A DNA stretch of 64,000 nt from Schauerella fraxinea (GTDB lineage: Bacteria > Pseudomonadota > Gammaproteobacteria > Burkholderiales > Burkholderiaceae_B), in the NCBI GenBank assembly GCA_030849965.1, contig JAVDKL010000004.1, forward strand, positions 1-64,000, given 5' to 3'. Position numbers and translations under genes: made by a program. Below the pieces are notes generated by a model. That model was given only the letters and a program-made list of their open reading frames with translations. It did not search any database and was not told where the DNA came from. This document shows positions 1-9,485 of the stretch, one piece after another (position 1 is the first letter of the stretch; each line of letters begins with the position of its first letter).

Positions 1-22
1 GTCATCGTCAGGCTTTTATTCC

Positions 23-56
23 CAAAACCCCGCTGGAGCAATCCAGCGGGGTTTTG
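23..56. terminator. Rho-independent terminator of a gene upstream of the window
   Basis: An inverted repeat CCCCGCTGGA / TCCAGCGGGG with a 4-nt loop is flanked by AAAA on the left and TTTT on the right, so it can work in both directions. It most likely ends a rightward gene lying left of the window. Confidence 0.8.
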
Positions 57-683
57 CCATTGGGAAATCGAAAGGCGGTAGTGAGCGAAGTCCATTGGTG
101 AGCGCAACGCATCCTCGAAGCTGTGCCTGGTTCTTACCAATGCGTCACGGCGCTTTTAATGGTCGAACGGTAAAGCACGCACGCCGATACCGGCTCTTGA
201 GCAATTAGCCCTCAATGGATGTTTGAGCAAAGCGCATAAGTCCGTGCCCACTTGAGACGCACGATCGACTTTGACGCGCACACGGTGCAATCTAGCGTGC
301 ACACCATGGTGGTTAGATGCGCACCTCGTGCGGCAGTCCCTTAGACTTGGGGTTGTAGGCACATTTGCTTAGACCCATCCGTCTGCACGCTGTAGCCGTC
401 GATACTCACGAAGCTGGCACGCCGGTACGCTATGCAGTTCACAACCAATAATTCGAATACACCGCCACGCCGGTGTAGGTCAACGCTCCGCATGGAGCGC
501 CAGCGAAATTCGGCGGTCGCCGAATAATCGCACTGCGGCACAACATACACATCCAAAAAACAAAAAGCCATCCGGATTAAGGGATGGCTTTTGTCGAACA
601 ATGGCTACGGATTCGCTATACACACGATTCAAATGATGCGGTCAGCGGGTGTGAGCGAACCTCCACTCGATACGTCGCTTGCG
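57..683. other. Gene-poor stretch, possible gene debris
   Basis: No convincing gene is seen here. Two short leftward open frames (156-362 and 341-601) overlap, lack a visible ribosome binding site and match no family I recognise. They could be remnants of a decayed gene or chance frames. A terminator hairpin for the downstream lyase gene sits at 562-593. Confidence 0.4.
562..593 (-). terminator. Terminator of the periplasmic lyase gene
   Basis: On the minus strand AAAAGCCATCC, a short loop and GGATGGCTTTTT are followed by a further T-rich run, the form of a Rho-independent terminator. It lies about 90 bp beyond the stop codon of the leftward lyase gene. Confidence 0.7.
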
Positions 684-2192
684 TTATTTAGCAGTTGAGA
701 CCAGCTTTTCGAAATCGGCATCGAGCTGCTTGAGCGAGTCGTTGATCTTTGAGCGCTTGGCCTTGATCCAGGCGTCTTGATCGGCAATGTTTTGCTTGGC
801 GATCTTCAGCATGCGATCCATTTCGGCAGGCTGCGGGCCGCCGACCGATGCGCGATTTTTGATGATGGCGATTGGATCGAGGGTGGCGCGAAACTCTTGT
901 TCGCTCATGGGCAGCTCGCCGGTGTAGGGCGAATCTTTGACCGTTTCCGCATAGATGCGTTTGGCTTCGGCGTAGGGGAAGTCCAAGGGTTTGATGTCGT
1001 TTTGCTTGGCGTAGTCGACAACCTTGGATGCGAAGTGATGGCCAACGCGGAAGGGCAACTTGTATTTCCGCATCAGGACGTCAGCGAGTTCTTGCGATGC
1101 CGTCCAGTCGCTGTTCAGCTCTTCAAGTGCGCGATCCGGGCTGATCACCATTTGCGTCAGGACCGTGTTCCAGCCCTTCAGTGCTTTGATGCCACTCTTC
1201 ACCATGGCGGTGTTGTCTTTCACTTCCTTCGGGTCGCTCATTCCGGGCGTGATGTTGTGCGCTTGAAAGACCACGCCTTGTGCCAATGAGATGGCGGTCG
1301 AAGCATCGCTGCGGGTGCGATTGAGCAAACCAGGGTTGCGCTTCTGCGGCATGGCGCTGGAAACGTAGGTGTTGCCGCCGCCTTCCTGCAGCAGGATCCA
1401 GGGACGCGATTGCGCGTACTGCGTCATCACGTCTTGTACGAAGCTCCCGGTGTGCAGGGCAACGCTGGTGACAATGGCGCCAGCTTCCACTGGCTCGTCC
1501 ACGGAGGAGATCTGCGATGCGTCGTAGGCATTGTCCACGATAGCGGCAAAGCCCAGATAGTTGGCCATTCGCGTGCGGTTGAGCGGCCAGCTGGTGCCAT
1601 TCAACACGGTGGTTCCCATCGAGGAACGGTCTACGCGCACATAGGCTTCGCGAATGCGTTGCGCATCGCGGTCGAGCGCTGCGGCGAAGCCGAGCAGGTA
1701 GTGGCCGTAGCTATTGGGTTGCGCGGCAACGCCATTGGTGTAGTTGGGGACGATTGTGCCGGCGTGTTTGTCGGCGAGGTTAACGAGGGTCGTGGAGGTG
1801 GCATTGAGTTGTTCGGCCAAGCTCAACAAGTCGTCACGCAAAATCGCCGACCGGTAGGTGGCGTGCATGTCCTGACTGGAGCGGCCGGCGTGCAGCAATG
1901 TGACGTCTTCGCCGGCGGCGTCGATCATGAGCGGTTCAAAGGTGATGACGGTAGAGGGGCGCTTGCCTCCAGTCTGGTTGCCGTCCTTGATCACCTTGGC
2001 TACGCCGGCGGCCACGCGAGGCGCCATCGATTTATCCAGTAGGCCTTCTTCGGTATTGATCACCGCGGTGGCTTTGTTGATTTCGCCGAGCCAAAAAAAT
2101 TCGTCACGAACCGGTGCTTGCTGGGCGAAGACGGCGCCGGCGCCAAGCGACAGCGACAGGGCGACAGAAAGTGCGCAGAGAGGAAATTTCAT
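684..2192 (-). CDS. Periplasmic argininosuccinate lyase-like protein
   Basis: 502 aa. Residues 1-23 are a signal peptide (basic start, Leu/Ala/Ser core, AVFA-QQ cleavage site), so the enzyme should act in the periplasm, unlike cytosolic ArgH. The fold is the fumarase/aspartase superfamily. SSAMPQKRNP (278-287) is the superfamily signature with the catalytic Ser, and HAGRSSQD (101-108) matches the ArgH HTGRSRND segment. In the second conserved region ArgH has YTHLQRAQP with a catalytic His, but this protein reads YTNGVAAQPNS, with Asn153 at the His position, so the chemistry or substrate may differ. Superfamily members usually release fumarate. The gene lies next to the dctBD-dctA C4-dicarboxylate uptake system, which suggests, as inference only, periplasmic release of fumarate followed by import. 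The true substrate is unknown. Confidence 0.8.
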   Translation of the reverse strand: MKFPLCALSVALSLSLGAGAVFAQQAPVRDEFFWLGEINKATAVINTEEGLLDKSMAPRVAAGVAKVIKDGNQTGGKRPSTVITFEPLMIDAAGEDVTLLHAGRSSQDMHATYRSAILRDDLLSLAEQLNATSTTLVNLADKHAGTIVPNYTNGVAAQPNSYGHYLLGFAAALDRDAQRIREAYVRVDRSSMGTTVLNGTSWPLNRTRMANYLGFAAIVDNAYDASQISSVDEPVEAGAIVTSVALHTGSFVQDVMTQYAQSRPWILLQEGGGNTYVSSAMPQKRNPGLLNRTRSDASTAISLAQGVVFQAHNITPGMSDPKEVKDNTAMVKSGIKALKGWNTVLTQMVISPDRALEELNSDWTASQELADVLMRKYKLPFRVGHHFASKVVDYAKQNDIKPLDFPYAEAKRIYAETVKDSPYTGELPMSEQEFRATLDPIAIIKNRASVGGPQPAEMDRMLKIAKQNIADQDAWIKAKRSKINDSLKQLDADFEKLVSTAK

Positions 2193-2556
2193 AATATTGG
2201 GATCGTTGTCTCGTCGATTATTAGGTTTTTTACGGTTGGCTTAGCGGAAAGCCGTCTCGTGATCTTATGCCAGTCCAATCTTAGGCCAATCGCTACTTCC
2301 GATCCACCCACCCCACTTGCGCGTCGGTCGCTACACCCAGCATGGCGTGTTGCCAAACGATGACGTGCTTCCGATTTCACCCCCGCAAACAGATCGTGGC
2401 AGCCTGGATGCATCCGTGATCCAATCGCGGAATTTATTCGTTAGGCTTCGCGGTAAACAGAACAAATGTTCTCCTTCACTGCGCTTGCGAATGACGCGAC
2501 ACAGTCTGCGTGAAGAGAAGGAAAAAATCAGCGCTATGGCTGAACACAGCACTCTG

Positions 2557-2736
2557 TGCAAATTCAGCTACGTAGCAAAGTCAACGACGCAGCATAGTCA
2601 GAGCCCTAGCAAGGTCAACGACGTAGCAAAGTCGGAGCTCTAGCAAAGTCGGATCCATGGCAACGTCAGTGCTGCAGCAAAATAAGAGCAACAGCAAATT
2701 CATAGCGACAGCATAGCCAGCCGCAACAACAAAATC
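2557..2736. repeat. 17-bp tandem repeat array, about 10 copies
   Basis: The core AGCAAAGTC and variants recurs at 2557, 2574, 2591, 2608, 2625, 2642, 2659, 2676, 2693 and 2710, exactly 17 bp apart. The first nine bases of each unit are best conserved. The array ends about 20 bp from the dctD stop codon. It fills half of the 560-bp gap between dctD and the lyase gene; the rest (2193-2556) has no gene I can support. Confidence 0.85.
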
Positions 2737-2753
2737 AGTTCTTACCAACACCC

Positions 2754-4163
2754 TCAATTCTCAGGGACAAAATCGGCGCGATCGATGTTGTGCCGCTGCA
2801 GTTTGTCGTAGAACGTTTTGCGGGGAATGCCCAGGCGATCGATGGTGGTGCGCACGTCACCTTGGCTCATGCGCAACGCTTCCCGAATGACGTCGGCCTC
2901 GTAGTTTTCAACGCGCTGCGGCAGCGGCAGCAGATCGCCGCTGGCACCGGGCGCTGCATCGGCGTGTTCTTCCCAATCAATCACGTCAAGCACGAAGCGT
3001 TCGGCGAAGTGATTGAGTTCACGAACGTTGCCGGGCCACGGATGTTGTGCGAGGTGCTGCTGAATGCTCGCGTTAAGCGTAGGCACGGGGCGATTGAATC
3101 GGCGTGACGCGACACCCACGTAGTGGGCGAACAGCAAGGGGATGTCGCCGCGTCGCTCGCGCAGCGGGGGCAAGCGCAGCGTGACCACATTCAAGCGGTG
3201 GTAGAGGTCTTCGCGAAAACGTGCACGCATTGCAGGCGCTGCCAGGTTTTCTTTGGTGGCGGCAACGACGCGCAGATCCAGATCGCGTACATCGTTGGTG
3301 CCTAACGGGCTGATCTGACGGGTTTCGAGCACCCGCAGCAGTTTCACTTGAAGTGCGAGCGGCATGCTTTCGATTTCATCGAGGAACAGCGTGCCGCCGC
3401 TGGCGTATTCGATACGACCGACGCGGCGCTTGTTGGCACCAGTGAAGGCGCCCGGTTCGTGGCCGAACAGTTCGCTCTCGATGACGGATTCGGGCAGCGC
3501 GCCGCAGTTGATGGCAACGAATGGGCGATCGCGGCGTTGGCTCAGGCGATGCAGCGTGTTGGCGACGACCTCTTTGCCGCTGCCGGTTTCCCCCTCGATC
3601 AGTACGTCTACATCGGCATCCGCGATGTGCCGCAAGGTGCGCTTGATGCGTTGCATGGCGGGGGTGTCGCCGATCAACGGCATGTCGTGCGTGCTTGATG
3701 GCAACGCTTCGGATGCCCGGCGCAGTTCGCGATTCTCGAGCACCAGGCGGCGCTTTTCGGCAGCGCGCCGCACCGCTTCCAACAATCGGTCGGCGCCGAA
3801 CGGCTTGGCGATGAAGTCGTATGCGCCGGCACGCAATGCGCCGACGGCCATGTCGATGTCGCCGTGGCCGGTAATGAGAATGACGGGAATGTCCGGGTCG
3901 ATCGCACGCAGCGCATGGAAGAACTGAACGCCATCCATGCCGGGCATGCGCAAGTCACTGACGATGACGCCGCCGAAGCCGCTATCGATCGCCGCGAGCG
4001 CTTCGCGTGCGTCGCCGTAAGCGTCGACGATGTGGCCCGCAAGCGTGAGCGACTGAATGTTGGCCGCACGCAGGATGGCGTCGTCGTCGACGAAGATGAC
4101 GCGGGTGGGCGGCGCGGGCGCATTGTGACTATCGGCGGGGTCGGCGAAAGCGGGAAAAGTCAT
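2754..4163 (-). CDS. dctD: Sigma-54-dependent response regulator DctD
   Basis: 469 aa, the three-domain NtrC layout. The receiver (about 21-135) has acidic residues VDDD at 25-28, phospho-acceptor Asp70 in [10 protein letters not shown] and Lys120. The AAA+ domain has Walker A GETGSGKE (191-198), the sigma-54 contact loop GAFTGA (238-243) and Walker B LDEIE (261-265). The C-terminus is a Fis-type helix-turn-helix ending [11 protein letters not shown]. Phosphorylated by DctB, it should activate dctA with RNA polymerase-sigma-54. It is transcribed after dctB with an 85-bp gap. The divergent dctA gene has a sigma-54 promoter and two tandem palindromes suited to a DctD dimer, which supports the DctD call over other NtrC-family regulators. 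Confidence 0.9.
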   Translation of the reverse strand: MTFPAFADPADSHNAPAPPTRVIFVDDDAILRAANIQSLTLAGHIVDAYGDAREALAAIDSGFGGVIVSDLRMPGMDGVQFFHALRAIDPDIPVILITGHGDIDMAVGALRAGAYDFIAKPFGADRLLEAVRRAAEKRRLVLENRELRRASEALPSSTHDMPLIGDTPAMQRIKRTLRHIADADVDVLIEGETGSGKEVVANTLHRLSQRRDRPFVAINCGALPESVIESELFGHEPGAFTGANKRRVGRIEYASGGTLFLDEIESMPLALQVKLLRVLETRQISPLGTNDVRDLDLRVVAATKENLAAPAMRARFREDLYHRLNVVTLRLPPLRERRGDIPLLFAHYVGVASRRFNRPVPTLNASIQQHLAQHPWPGNVRELNHFAERFVLDVIDWEEHADAAPGASGDLLPLPQRVENYEADVIREALRMSQGDVRTTIDRLGIPRKTFYDKLQRHNIDRADFVPEN

Positions 4164-4248
4164 GATTTTCCAGAACAGGAAAGACGTCGTACGGTGTTAA
4201 GCAGGACGGGTCGGCAATAGACGCTGTGGGACAGCACAAGCAGCGAGG

Positions 4249-6141
4249 TCATGCGTCACCCGTTGGCATGCGTCGAAGCGTCAATGTGAAGACGGCGCCT
4301 GTGGCATCTCGAGGCACTAGCGGTGCGTTCACCTGAGCGGCATCGCGGGGCGTATTGCATCCCACCAGATCACCGCCGAATTCGCGTGCGAGGTCGCGCG
4401 AAATCACCAGGCCCAGGCCGAGACCTTGCGGTTTGCTGGTGGTGAAAGGCGTGAACAGCAGGTCGGTCACATCAGGATGTAAACCGGGACCGTTATCGCT
4501 GACCGTCACCACGACCTGTCGGTCGTCGTAGGCGATACGCAACCAGATATGCGGGTCAAGGCGATCCACCAAGGCTTCGACGGCATTCTGCAGCAGGTTG
4601 ATGAGAATCTGTTCGAGACGGATGCGTTCGGCATACACCTGCATCGAAGGGTCGATATCTTGCACGTCGATGGTGATGGCATGACGTTGCCGGTGGATGC
4701 CAACCAGCAACATCGCGCCATCCACAGCATCTTTCAGCGGAATCATGGCAAGTGGGCGGCCCACCGCCTGCTTGCGTGAAAAGGCCCGGAGTTCACCGGT
4801 GATGGCGCCCACACGATCGGTGAGGCTTGCGATCGTGGCGAGGTTCTCGCGGGCGATGTCGTGCTGCCCACGTGCCAGCAGCACGGCGGCATTGTCGGCA
4901 AACGTGCGGATCGCGGCGATCGGTTGATTGATTTCGTGCGCGACGCCCGCCGTCACTTGGCCCAGCAGCGCGAGCCGGCTCGCCTGCACCAATTCTTCCT
5001 GCGTGCGATGCAACCGTTCTTCGGCCCGGCGGCGTTCGTCTACCTCGGCTGTGAGGCGTTCATTGGCGAGGCTCAGGTCGCGCGTGCGCGCCGTGACCTG
5101 GGCGGCCAACGATTCGCGGATGACGGCTTGTTCGCGGGCCCGCTGCCGGCTTTGCCACATGCGCCAGGCGACCATGCCGCCCGCCGTCAAGAGCAGCACC
5201 ATGACGGCCGTGGCGACAAGTTGGGCGCCGTTGCTCGCTCGGTTCATCACCTCGCGTGCTGGCGAAAGAAGGTGCAGCGACCAGCCGGGTTGGCTGTCGA
5301 TGGCCTGCGTGGCCAATACATAGTCGGCGCTCTGCTTGCGCTCGGGCAACGTGACGTTGACCACACTGAGAGACTCGGTGCTGAGTTCGCGCGAGGGACG
5401 TATCGGTAGGGTGTCGAAAGCGGCGTTGCCGAATTGCAGGCTTTCGCGCAATACACCGGCCACGTCGGCAGGCAAGGGCCGCAAGACATTGAAGCGCCAC
5501 TCGCGCTCGCTCGTGATCAGCACGATACCGCGCTCGTCGGTGACGAAAACGGGCACGCCTGCACGTCGCCAATCGTCCTCCAGGCTGGAGAAGTCCACCT
5601 TGACCACCACGACGCCCAGCGCCTCGCCGGTGACCTCGTCGTGCACACGCCGCGATAGATAGAGACCTGCGCGATGGCTGCGGGTGCCGAGCGCGAAGTG
5701 CTCTGCCGTACCCATGTCGAAGGCTTGGCGGAAGTACGGGCGGAAACGATAGTCGATGCCGACAAAAGTGGCGGGTTCACGCCAGTTGCTCGCGGCGATC
5801 GCGCGACCGTTGCGGTCGAGCAGATAGACGGCCGAGGCTTCGATCGAGGTCGCGAGCAATTCGAGCTTCTCGTCCAGCCGTATGACGTGTATCGGATCTT
5901 CGTTCTTCAAGACGGCAGTCAGATCATCGTCTTGCGCCAGCACGAGCGGCAAGCTGCGGTACTTCTCCAGGCTGTTGCGCACCAGGGCAATGTTCAATCC
6001 TGCCGCCGCGGTGGCGCGCCCGCCAAGTTCGTTCAGGCTTTCGCGCTCCGCCCAGCGGCCACTGGCGGTGGCAACGGCCCAGGTGACCACGACGCAGATG
6101 ACGAGCGCCAATGCCAGCAAGCCGCGTTGACGGCGCGTCAT
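4249..6141 (-). CDS. dctB: C4-dicarboxylate sensor histidine kinase DctB
   Basis: About 630 aa from the chosen ATG. The protein opens with a membrane segment (RRQRGLLALALVICVVV), then a periplasmic sensor region of roughly 250 residues with YRFRPYFRQAF and TRSHRAGLYLSR, which is typical of PAS-like dCACHE sensors of DctB. A second membrane segment and a coiled coil follow, then the phospho-acceptor box VAHEINQPI and the ATPase boxes NLLQNAVEAL, DNGPGL and GLGLGL. It senses external succinate, malate or fumarate and phosphorylates DctD. The open frame extends upstream to 6237. I prefer the ATG at 6141, just before the first membrane helix, because the 6142-6237 part overlaps the DctD-like palindromes. 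No good Shine-Dalgarno sequence decides between the starts. Confidence 0.88.
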   Translation of the reverse strand: MTRRQRGLLALALVICVVVTWAVATASGRWAERESLNELGGRATAAAGLNIALVRNSLEKYRSLPLVLAQDDDLTAVLKNEDPIHVIRLDEKLELLATSIEASAVYLLDRNGRAIAASNWREPATFVGIDYRFRPYFRQAFDMGTAEHFALGTRSHRAGLYLSRRVHDEVTGEALGVVVVKVDFSSLEDDWRRAGVPVFVTDERGIVLITSEREWRFNVLRPLPADVAGVLRESLQFGNAAFDTLPIRPSRELSTESLSVVNVTLPERKQSADYVLATQAIDSQPGWSLHLLSPAREVMNRASNGAQLVATAVMVLLLTAGGMVAWRMWQSRQRAREQAVIRESLAAQVTARTRDLSLANERLTAEVDERRRAEERLHRTQEELVQASRLALLGQVTAGVAHEINQPIAAIRTFADNAAVLLARGQHDIARENLATIASLTDRVGAITGELRAFSRKQAVGRPLAMIPLKDAVDGAMLLVGIHRQRHAITIDVQDIDPSMQVYAERIRLEQILINLLQNAVEALVDRLDPHIWLRIAYDDRQVVVTVSDNGPGLHPDVTDLLFTPFTTSKPQGLGLGLVISRDLAREFGGDLVGCNTPRDAAQVNAPLVPRDATGAVFTLTLRRMPTGDA

Positions 6142-6187
6142 GGCGAGGGGCAGGGCTTTGAATTGATGGGGCAAGCGTGATCTCTGT

Positions 6188-6205
6188 TGTGCGGAACATC
6201 GCACA
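6188..6205. promoter_or_regulatory. DctD-type activator site 1
   Basis: TGTGCGGAACATCGCACA is a perfect inverted repeat with 6-bp arms and a 6-bp spacer. It lies about 150 bp upstream of the predicted dctA start of transcription, in the range used by NtrC-family enhancer sites. From memory it resembles the DctD sites described in rhizobia. Confidence 0.65.
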
Positions 6206-6218
6206 TGATACGCCTGCG

Positions 6219-6236
6219 TGTGCGACATTGCGCCCA
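6219..6236. promoter_or_regulatory. DctD-type activator site 2
   Basis: TGTGCG, a 6-bp spacer and CGCCCA repeat the geometry of site 1 with one arm mismatch. The two centres are 31 bp apart, close to three helical turns, so both face the same side of the DNA. Confidence 0.6.
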
Positions 6237-6320
6237 CGCCACACTGCTCAGGCTTTGGCGCTCATCAATAAGCTATATGTAAATCAATGGCTTAGCCTAA
6301 AAAGAACATTTAAATGAATT

Positions 6321-6335
6321 TGGCATGCGTATTGC
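6321..6335 (+). promoter_or_regulatory. Sigma-54 promoter of dctA
   Basis: TGGCATGCGTATTGC fits the -24/-12 consensus TGGCAC-N5-TTGC, with the invariant GG and GC exactly 12 bp apart. Transcription should start near 6347, about 110 bp before dctA. Confidence 0.75.
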
Positions 6336-6455
6336 TTTTGTAGACCCCTATATCGCCAGCTCGTTGCGAGCCGGTTCATTTATTTCATAACAGCGTCGCG
6401 ACGCCGCCAACAGTCATGTTGCGACGACAGACGTAAAACCCGGTAGGGGACATCA

Positions 6456-7808
6456 GTGATCGAAGTCGATAAAGACGTGGCCGCGCCTGCGCGCCCGCAG
6501 AAGTGGTACAAAATTTTGTATGTTCAGGTGATCTTCGCGATCATCATCGGCATCTTGTTGGGCCATTTCAAGCCGGAAATCGGCGAGGCCATGAAGCCGT
6601 TGGGCGATGGTTTCATCAAGCTGGTGAAGATGATCATTGCGCCCGTTATTTTCCTGACGGTGACTTCGGGTATCGCGGCAATGAGCGACCTGAAGAAGGT
6701 TGGCCGCGTGACCGGCAAGGCCATGATCTATTTTCTGACGTTTTCGACGTTGGCGTTGATTCTTGGCATGCTTGTGTCGCACATTGTGCAGCCTGGCGCC
6801 GGCATGAACATCGATCCGAAGACGTTGGATGGTGGCGCCGTCGCGCAGTACGTGACCAAGGCGCACGATTCGACCGTTACCGGTTTCTTGATGAACATCA
6901 TTCCGACGACGCTCGTCAGCCCGTTCGTAACCGGCGACATTCTGCAAGTCTTGTTCGTTGCGGTGCTGTTCGGCATCGCCCTGGCGATGGTGGGCCCGAA
7001 AGCCAAGCCGGTGCTTGATTTGATCAACGCTGTGACGACGCCGGTGTTCCGACTTGTCGCCATGCTGATGAAGTTCGCGCCGATCGGTGCATTTGGCGCA
7101 ATGGCTTTCACGATCGGCAAGTATGGGATCGAGTCGGTCGTCAATCTGGCAATGTTGGTAGGCACGTTCTACGCCACCTCGATCTTGTTCGTGCTGCTCG
7201 TGCTGGGTGGCGTGGCGCGCTACAACGGCTTCTCGATCATCCGCCTGGTGCGCTATATCCGCGAAGAGCTGTTGCTTGTGCTCGGTACGAGTTCGTCGGA
7301 AGCGGCATTGCCCACGTTGATGCAGAAGATGGAACGCGCCGGATGCTCGAAGTCTGTGGTGGGTCTGGTCGTACCGACGGGTTATTCGTTCAACCTGGAC
7401 GGCACCAATATCTACATGACGATGGCGGCATTGTTCATCGCGCAGGCGTGCAACATCCCCTTGTCGCTGGGCGATCAAATCTTGCTGTTGCTGGTCGCGA
7501 TGTTGAGCTCGAAGGGCGCCGCCGGTGTGACGGGCGCGGGCTTCATTACCTTGGCGGCAACGTTGTCGGTGGTACCTACGGTGCCGGTGGCCGGTATGGC
7601 GCTGATCCTGGGTGTAGACCGATTCATGTCCGAGTGCCGTGCACTGACCAATCTGGTCGGCAATGCGACCGCCTCGATCGTGGTGGCGCGCTGGGAAGGT
7701 GAGCTGGATAAAGAGCAGCTCGACCGCGCGATGGCTGGTGAAGTGATGACCGATCCTGTGGCGACACCGCCTGCATCGCTCACCCCGGCCTCGGGTAGCG
7801 CACACTGA
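6456..7808 (+). CDS. dctA: C4-dicarboxylate/proton (sodium) symporter DctA
   Basis: 450 aa, the usual DctA length. This is an inner-membrane DAACS-family carrier for aerobic uptake of succinate, fumarate, malate and orotate-like substrates. The family core is clear: the serine-rich loop [17 protein letters not shown], the substrate motif [10 protein letters not shown] and the second hairpin [13 protein letters not shown]. Eight hydrophobic helices plus two re-entrant loops are expected. Translation starts at GTG after GGTAGGGGACATCA. It is divergent from dctBD, with a sigma-54 promoter and tandem DctD-like sites between them, so it should be induced by C4-dicarboxylates through DctB/DctD. A strong terminator follows at 7845-7880. 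Confidence 0.96.
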   Translation: MIEVDKDVAAPARPQKWYKILYVQVIFAIIIGILLGHFKPEIGEAMKPLGDGFIKLVKMIIAPVIFLTVTSGIAAMSDLKKVGRVTGKAMIYFLTFSTLALILGMLVSHIVQPGAGMNIDPKTLDGGAVAQYVTKAHDSTVTGFLMNIIPTTLVSPFVTGDILQVLFVAVLFGIALAMVGPKAKPVLDLINAVTTPVFRLVAMLMKFAPIGAFGAMAFTIGKYGIESVVNLAMLVGTFYATSILFVLLVLGGVARYNGFSIIRLVRYIREELLLVLGTSSSEAALPTLMQKMERAGCSKSVVGLVVPTGYSFNLDGTNIYMTMAALFIAQACNIPLSLGDQILLLLVAMLSSKGAAGVTGAGFITLAATLSVVPTVPVAGMALILGVDRFMSECRALTNLVGNATASIVVARWEGELDKEQLDRAMAGEVMTDPVATPPASLTPASGSAH

Positions 7809-7844
7809 ATGTCGTGCGACTTCGGGCATGCAGCCCGAAAAGAG

Positions 7845-7880
7845 AAGGGCGCCCGGTGCACACCGAGGCGCCCTTTTTAT
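7845..7880. terminator. Bidirectional terminator between dctA and maf
   Basis: A long hairpin (AAGGGCGCC with GGCGCCCTT, extended inside by CGGTG/CACCG) ends in TTTTTAT. It lies between the converging genes dctA and maf and can serve both. Confidence 0.85.
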
Positions 7881-7887
7881 CGTAGAT

Positions 7888-8505
7888 TCAAGCGCGAATA
7901 TCGGCCCGTGCCAGCAACTGCGCCGTTTCAAATACCGGCAGTCCCATCACACCGGTAAACGTGCCGGAAAGATACGAGACGAACGCGCCGGCGAGACCTT
8001 GAATGCCATAAGCGCCGGCCTTGCCGAAAGGTTCGCCGCTGGCGCAATAGCGCGCGATGTCGCCTGCATCGAGGGTGCGGAAGGTGACGGCGGTCGTCGC
8101 AACCACTTCCCACACGGCGTCGCGATCCGGTACCCACAGGGCAACCGCCGTTTCGACCTCATGGGTGCGCCCGGATAGCCGCGCGAGCATGCGCTGCGCC
8201 TCGGCGTCATCCGCAGGTTTACCCAAGACGTCACCATCCAAAATAACCGTGGTATCCGAGCCCAGCACGGGCAGGCGCGCAAGTCCTTGTGCCGTCACCC
8301 AGTCGCGGCCGCGTTCAGCCTTTTCGCGGGCGGTGCGGCACACATAATCATGCGCCGATTCGCCCGCATGTTGGGGCTCGTCCTCGCCGGGCGGCGCAGG
8401 CACGTCCAATACCGTAAACGCGATGTGCATGGTCTGCAGCAATTCGCGCCGGCGCGGGCTCGTTGAGGCGAGGTAAAGCTTGGGTGAGGACGTGTCAGGA
8501 AGCAT
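7888..8505 (-). CDS. maf: Maf-family nucleoside triphosphate pyrophosphatase
   Basis: 205 aa. The N-terminal motif LASTSPRRRELL is the Maf signature for nucleotide binding, and LPVLGSDTTVILDG carries the catalytic acidic residue. The family hydrolyses non-canonical or modified nucleotides (dTTP, UTP, m7GTP-type, depending on subgroup) to monophosphates and pyrophosphate, as house-cleaning. The open frame runs further upstream but the family start corresponds to the ATG at 8505. It is the last gene of the leftward rlmH-rsfS-nadD-hemF-purD-yebC block. The subgroup (YhdE or YceF type) is not decided here. Confidence 0.92.
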   Translation of the reverse strand: MLPDTSSPKLYLASTSPRRRELLQTMHIAFTVLDVPAPPGEDEPQHAGESAHDYVCRTAREKAERGRDWVTAQGLARLPVLGSDTTVILDGDVLGKPADDAEAQRMLARLSGRTHEVETAVALWVPDRDAVWEVVATTAVTFRTLDAGDIARYCASGEPFGKAGAYGIQGLAGAFVSYLSGTFTGVMGLPVFETAQLLARADIRA

Positions 8506-8546
8506 GTTGAAGCCGTTGGGCAATGGCGCGGCAACCGCGCAAGCGG

Positions 8547-9017
8547 TCAGGCGCGGTGATACGGGTGATTGACCAGGATGGCCCACGCACGATAAAGCTG
8601 CTCGGCCAGCACCACCCGCACCATGGGATGGGGCAGGGTGAGCGAGGAGAGCCGGATGCTGCCGGCGCAGCTTTGCTTGAGCGCCCCGTCCAGACCGTCG
8701 GGGCCACCGACGAGAAACGCCACATCGGCGCCGCCGGCGCGCCATTGCGCCAGACGTTCGGAAAGACCCATTGTGGTGAGGTCTTTACCGTGTTCATCGA
8801 GGGCGATGCGCACGACGTTGCCGGGCAATGCCGCGTCGATGCGCTTGGCCTCCGCGGCCATCATCTGGGCAGGTGTTTTACCGCTGGTGCGCGGTTCGGG
8901 CTTGATTTCGCGCAGTTCGATCGCGCAATCGGGCGGCATGCGCTTGGCATAGTCGTCCCAGGCGCGGGTGACCCAATCCGGCATTTTGTTGCCGACCGCG
9001 ACGACGATAAGTTTCAC
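8547..9017 (-). CDS. rlmH: 23S rRNA (pseudouridine1915-N3)-methyltransferase RlmH
   Basis: 156 aa, the exact family length. It is a SPOUT-class methyltransferase that uses SAM to methylate pseudouridine 1915 in helix 69 of 23S rRNA, acting on 70S ribosomes. The knot motifs [11 protein letters not shown] and the C-terminal [15 protein letters not shown] are intact. It starts with GTG. It follows rsfS by 21 bp; rsfS-rlmH pairing is common and links ribosome silencing with late rRNA modification. Confidence 0.97.
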   Translation of the reverse strand: MKLIVVAVGNKMPDWVTRAWDDYAKRMPPDCAIELREIKPEPRTSGKTPAQMMAAEAKRIDAALPGNVVRIALDEHGKDLTTMGLSERLAQWRAGGADVAFLVGGPDGLDGALKQSCAGSIRLSSLTLPHPMVRVVLAEQLYRAWAILVNHPYHRA

Positions 9018-9038
9018 AGCGCCCGCGAGCCTTCGAGC

Positions 9039-9446
9039 TTATTGCTCTTCGTCGTCGTCGTGCGAAAACGACGGCGCGGTGGCAGCAACCCGAGTCGATT
9101 CGGGCAAGAGCTTCAGGCGCACCGGCTTGCCGCCCCAGACTTCTTCGAGGTTGTAGTAAGAGCGAATCACCGGTTGCATCAGGTGGACGACGACGTCGCC
9201 CAGATCGACCAGCACCCATTCGCCGGTTTCTTCGCCTTCGGTGGCGATGACCCGGACGTCCAGGCTACGGGCGCGATTGGCCACGCTGGAGGCCAGCGCA
9301 CGGGTGTGCCGGTTCGAGGTGGCGCTGGCAATGACGACGCGATCAAAGAGACTCGTCAGGTGCGTCGTGTTGAAGACCTTGATGTCTTGAGCTTTGACGT
9401 CTTCGAGAGCGTCAACAATAGCGCGTTGCAGTTTCGTAATATCCAT
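9039..9446 (-). CDS. rsfS: Ribosomal silencing factor RsfS
   Basis: 135 aa. The RsfS/Iojap fold is recognised from ALEDVKAQDIKVFN, the central ASATSNRHTRALAS and EWVLVDLGDVVVHLM. It binds ribosomal protein uL14 and blocks joining of the subunits in starvation or stationary phase. The C-terminal tail is Ser/Asp/Glu rich (HDDDEEQ), a modest extension of the core. It lies between nadD and rlmH in the usual order. Confidence 0.96.
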   Translation of the reverse strand: MDITKLQRAIVDALEDVKAQDIKVFNTTHLTSLFDRVVIASATSNRHTRALASSVANRARSLDVRVIATEGEETGEWVLVDLGDVVVHLMQPVIRSYYNLEEVWGGKPVRLKLLPESTRVAATAPSFSHDDDEEQ

Positions 9447-9485
9447 GGGACGTAATATAACGCCGCAAGCAGTGCGGCGTGGGGT

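Noticed and set aside
411-428. TGGCACGCC-like sigma-54 -24 element near the left edge
   Set aside because: The following GC is 13 bp from GG and no gene follows at a proper distance.
156-601. Two leftward open frames at the left edge
   Set aside because: They overlap each other, lack start signals and match nothing I recognise; kept only as possible debris.
2340-2356. Possible sigma-54 promoter before the periplasmic lyase on the minus strand
   Set aside because: The GG and GC elements are 13 bp apart instead of 12, which sigma-54 does not tolerate well.
2557-2736. CRISPR-like periodic array (also 22837, 41961, 45629)
   Set aside because: The units are head-to-tail without unique spacers, the period is too short, and no cas genes are present.
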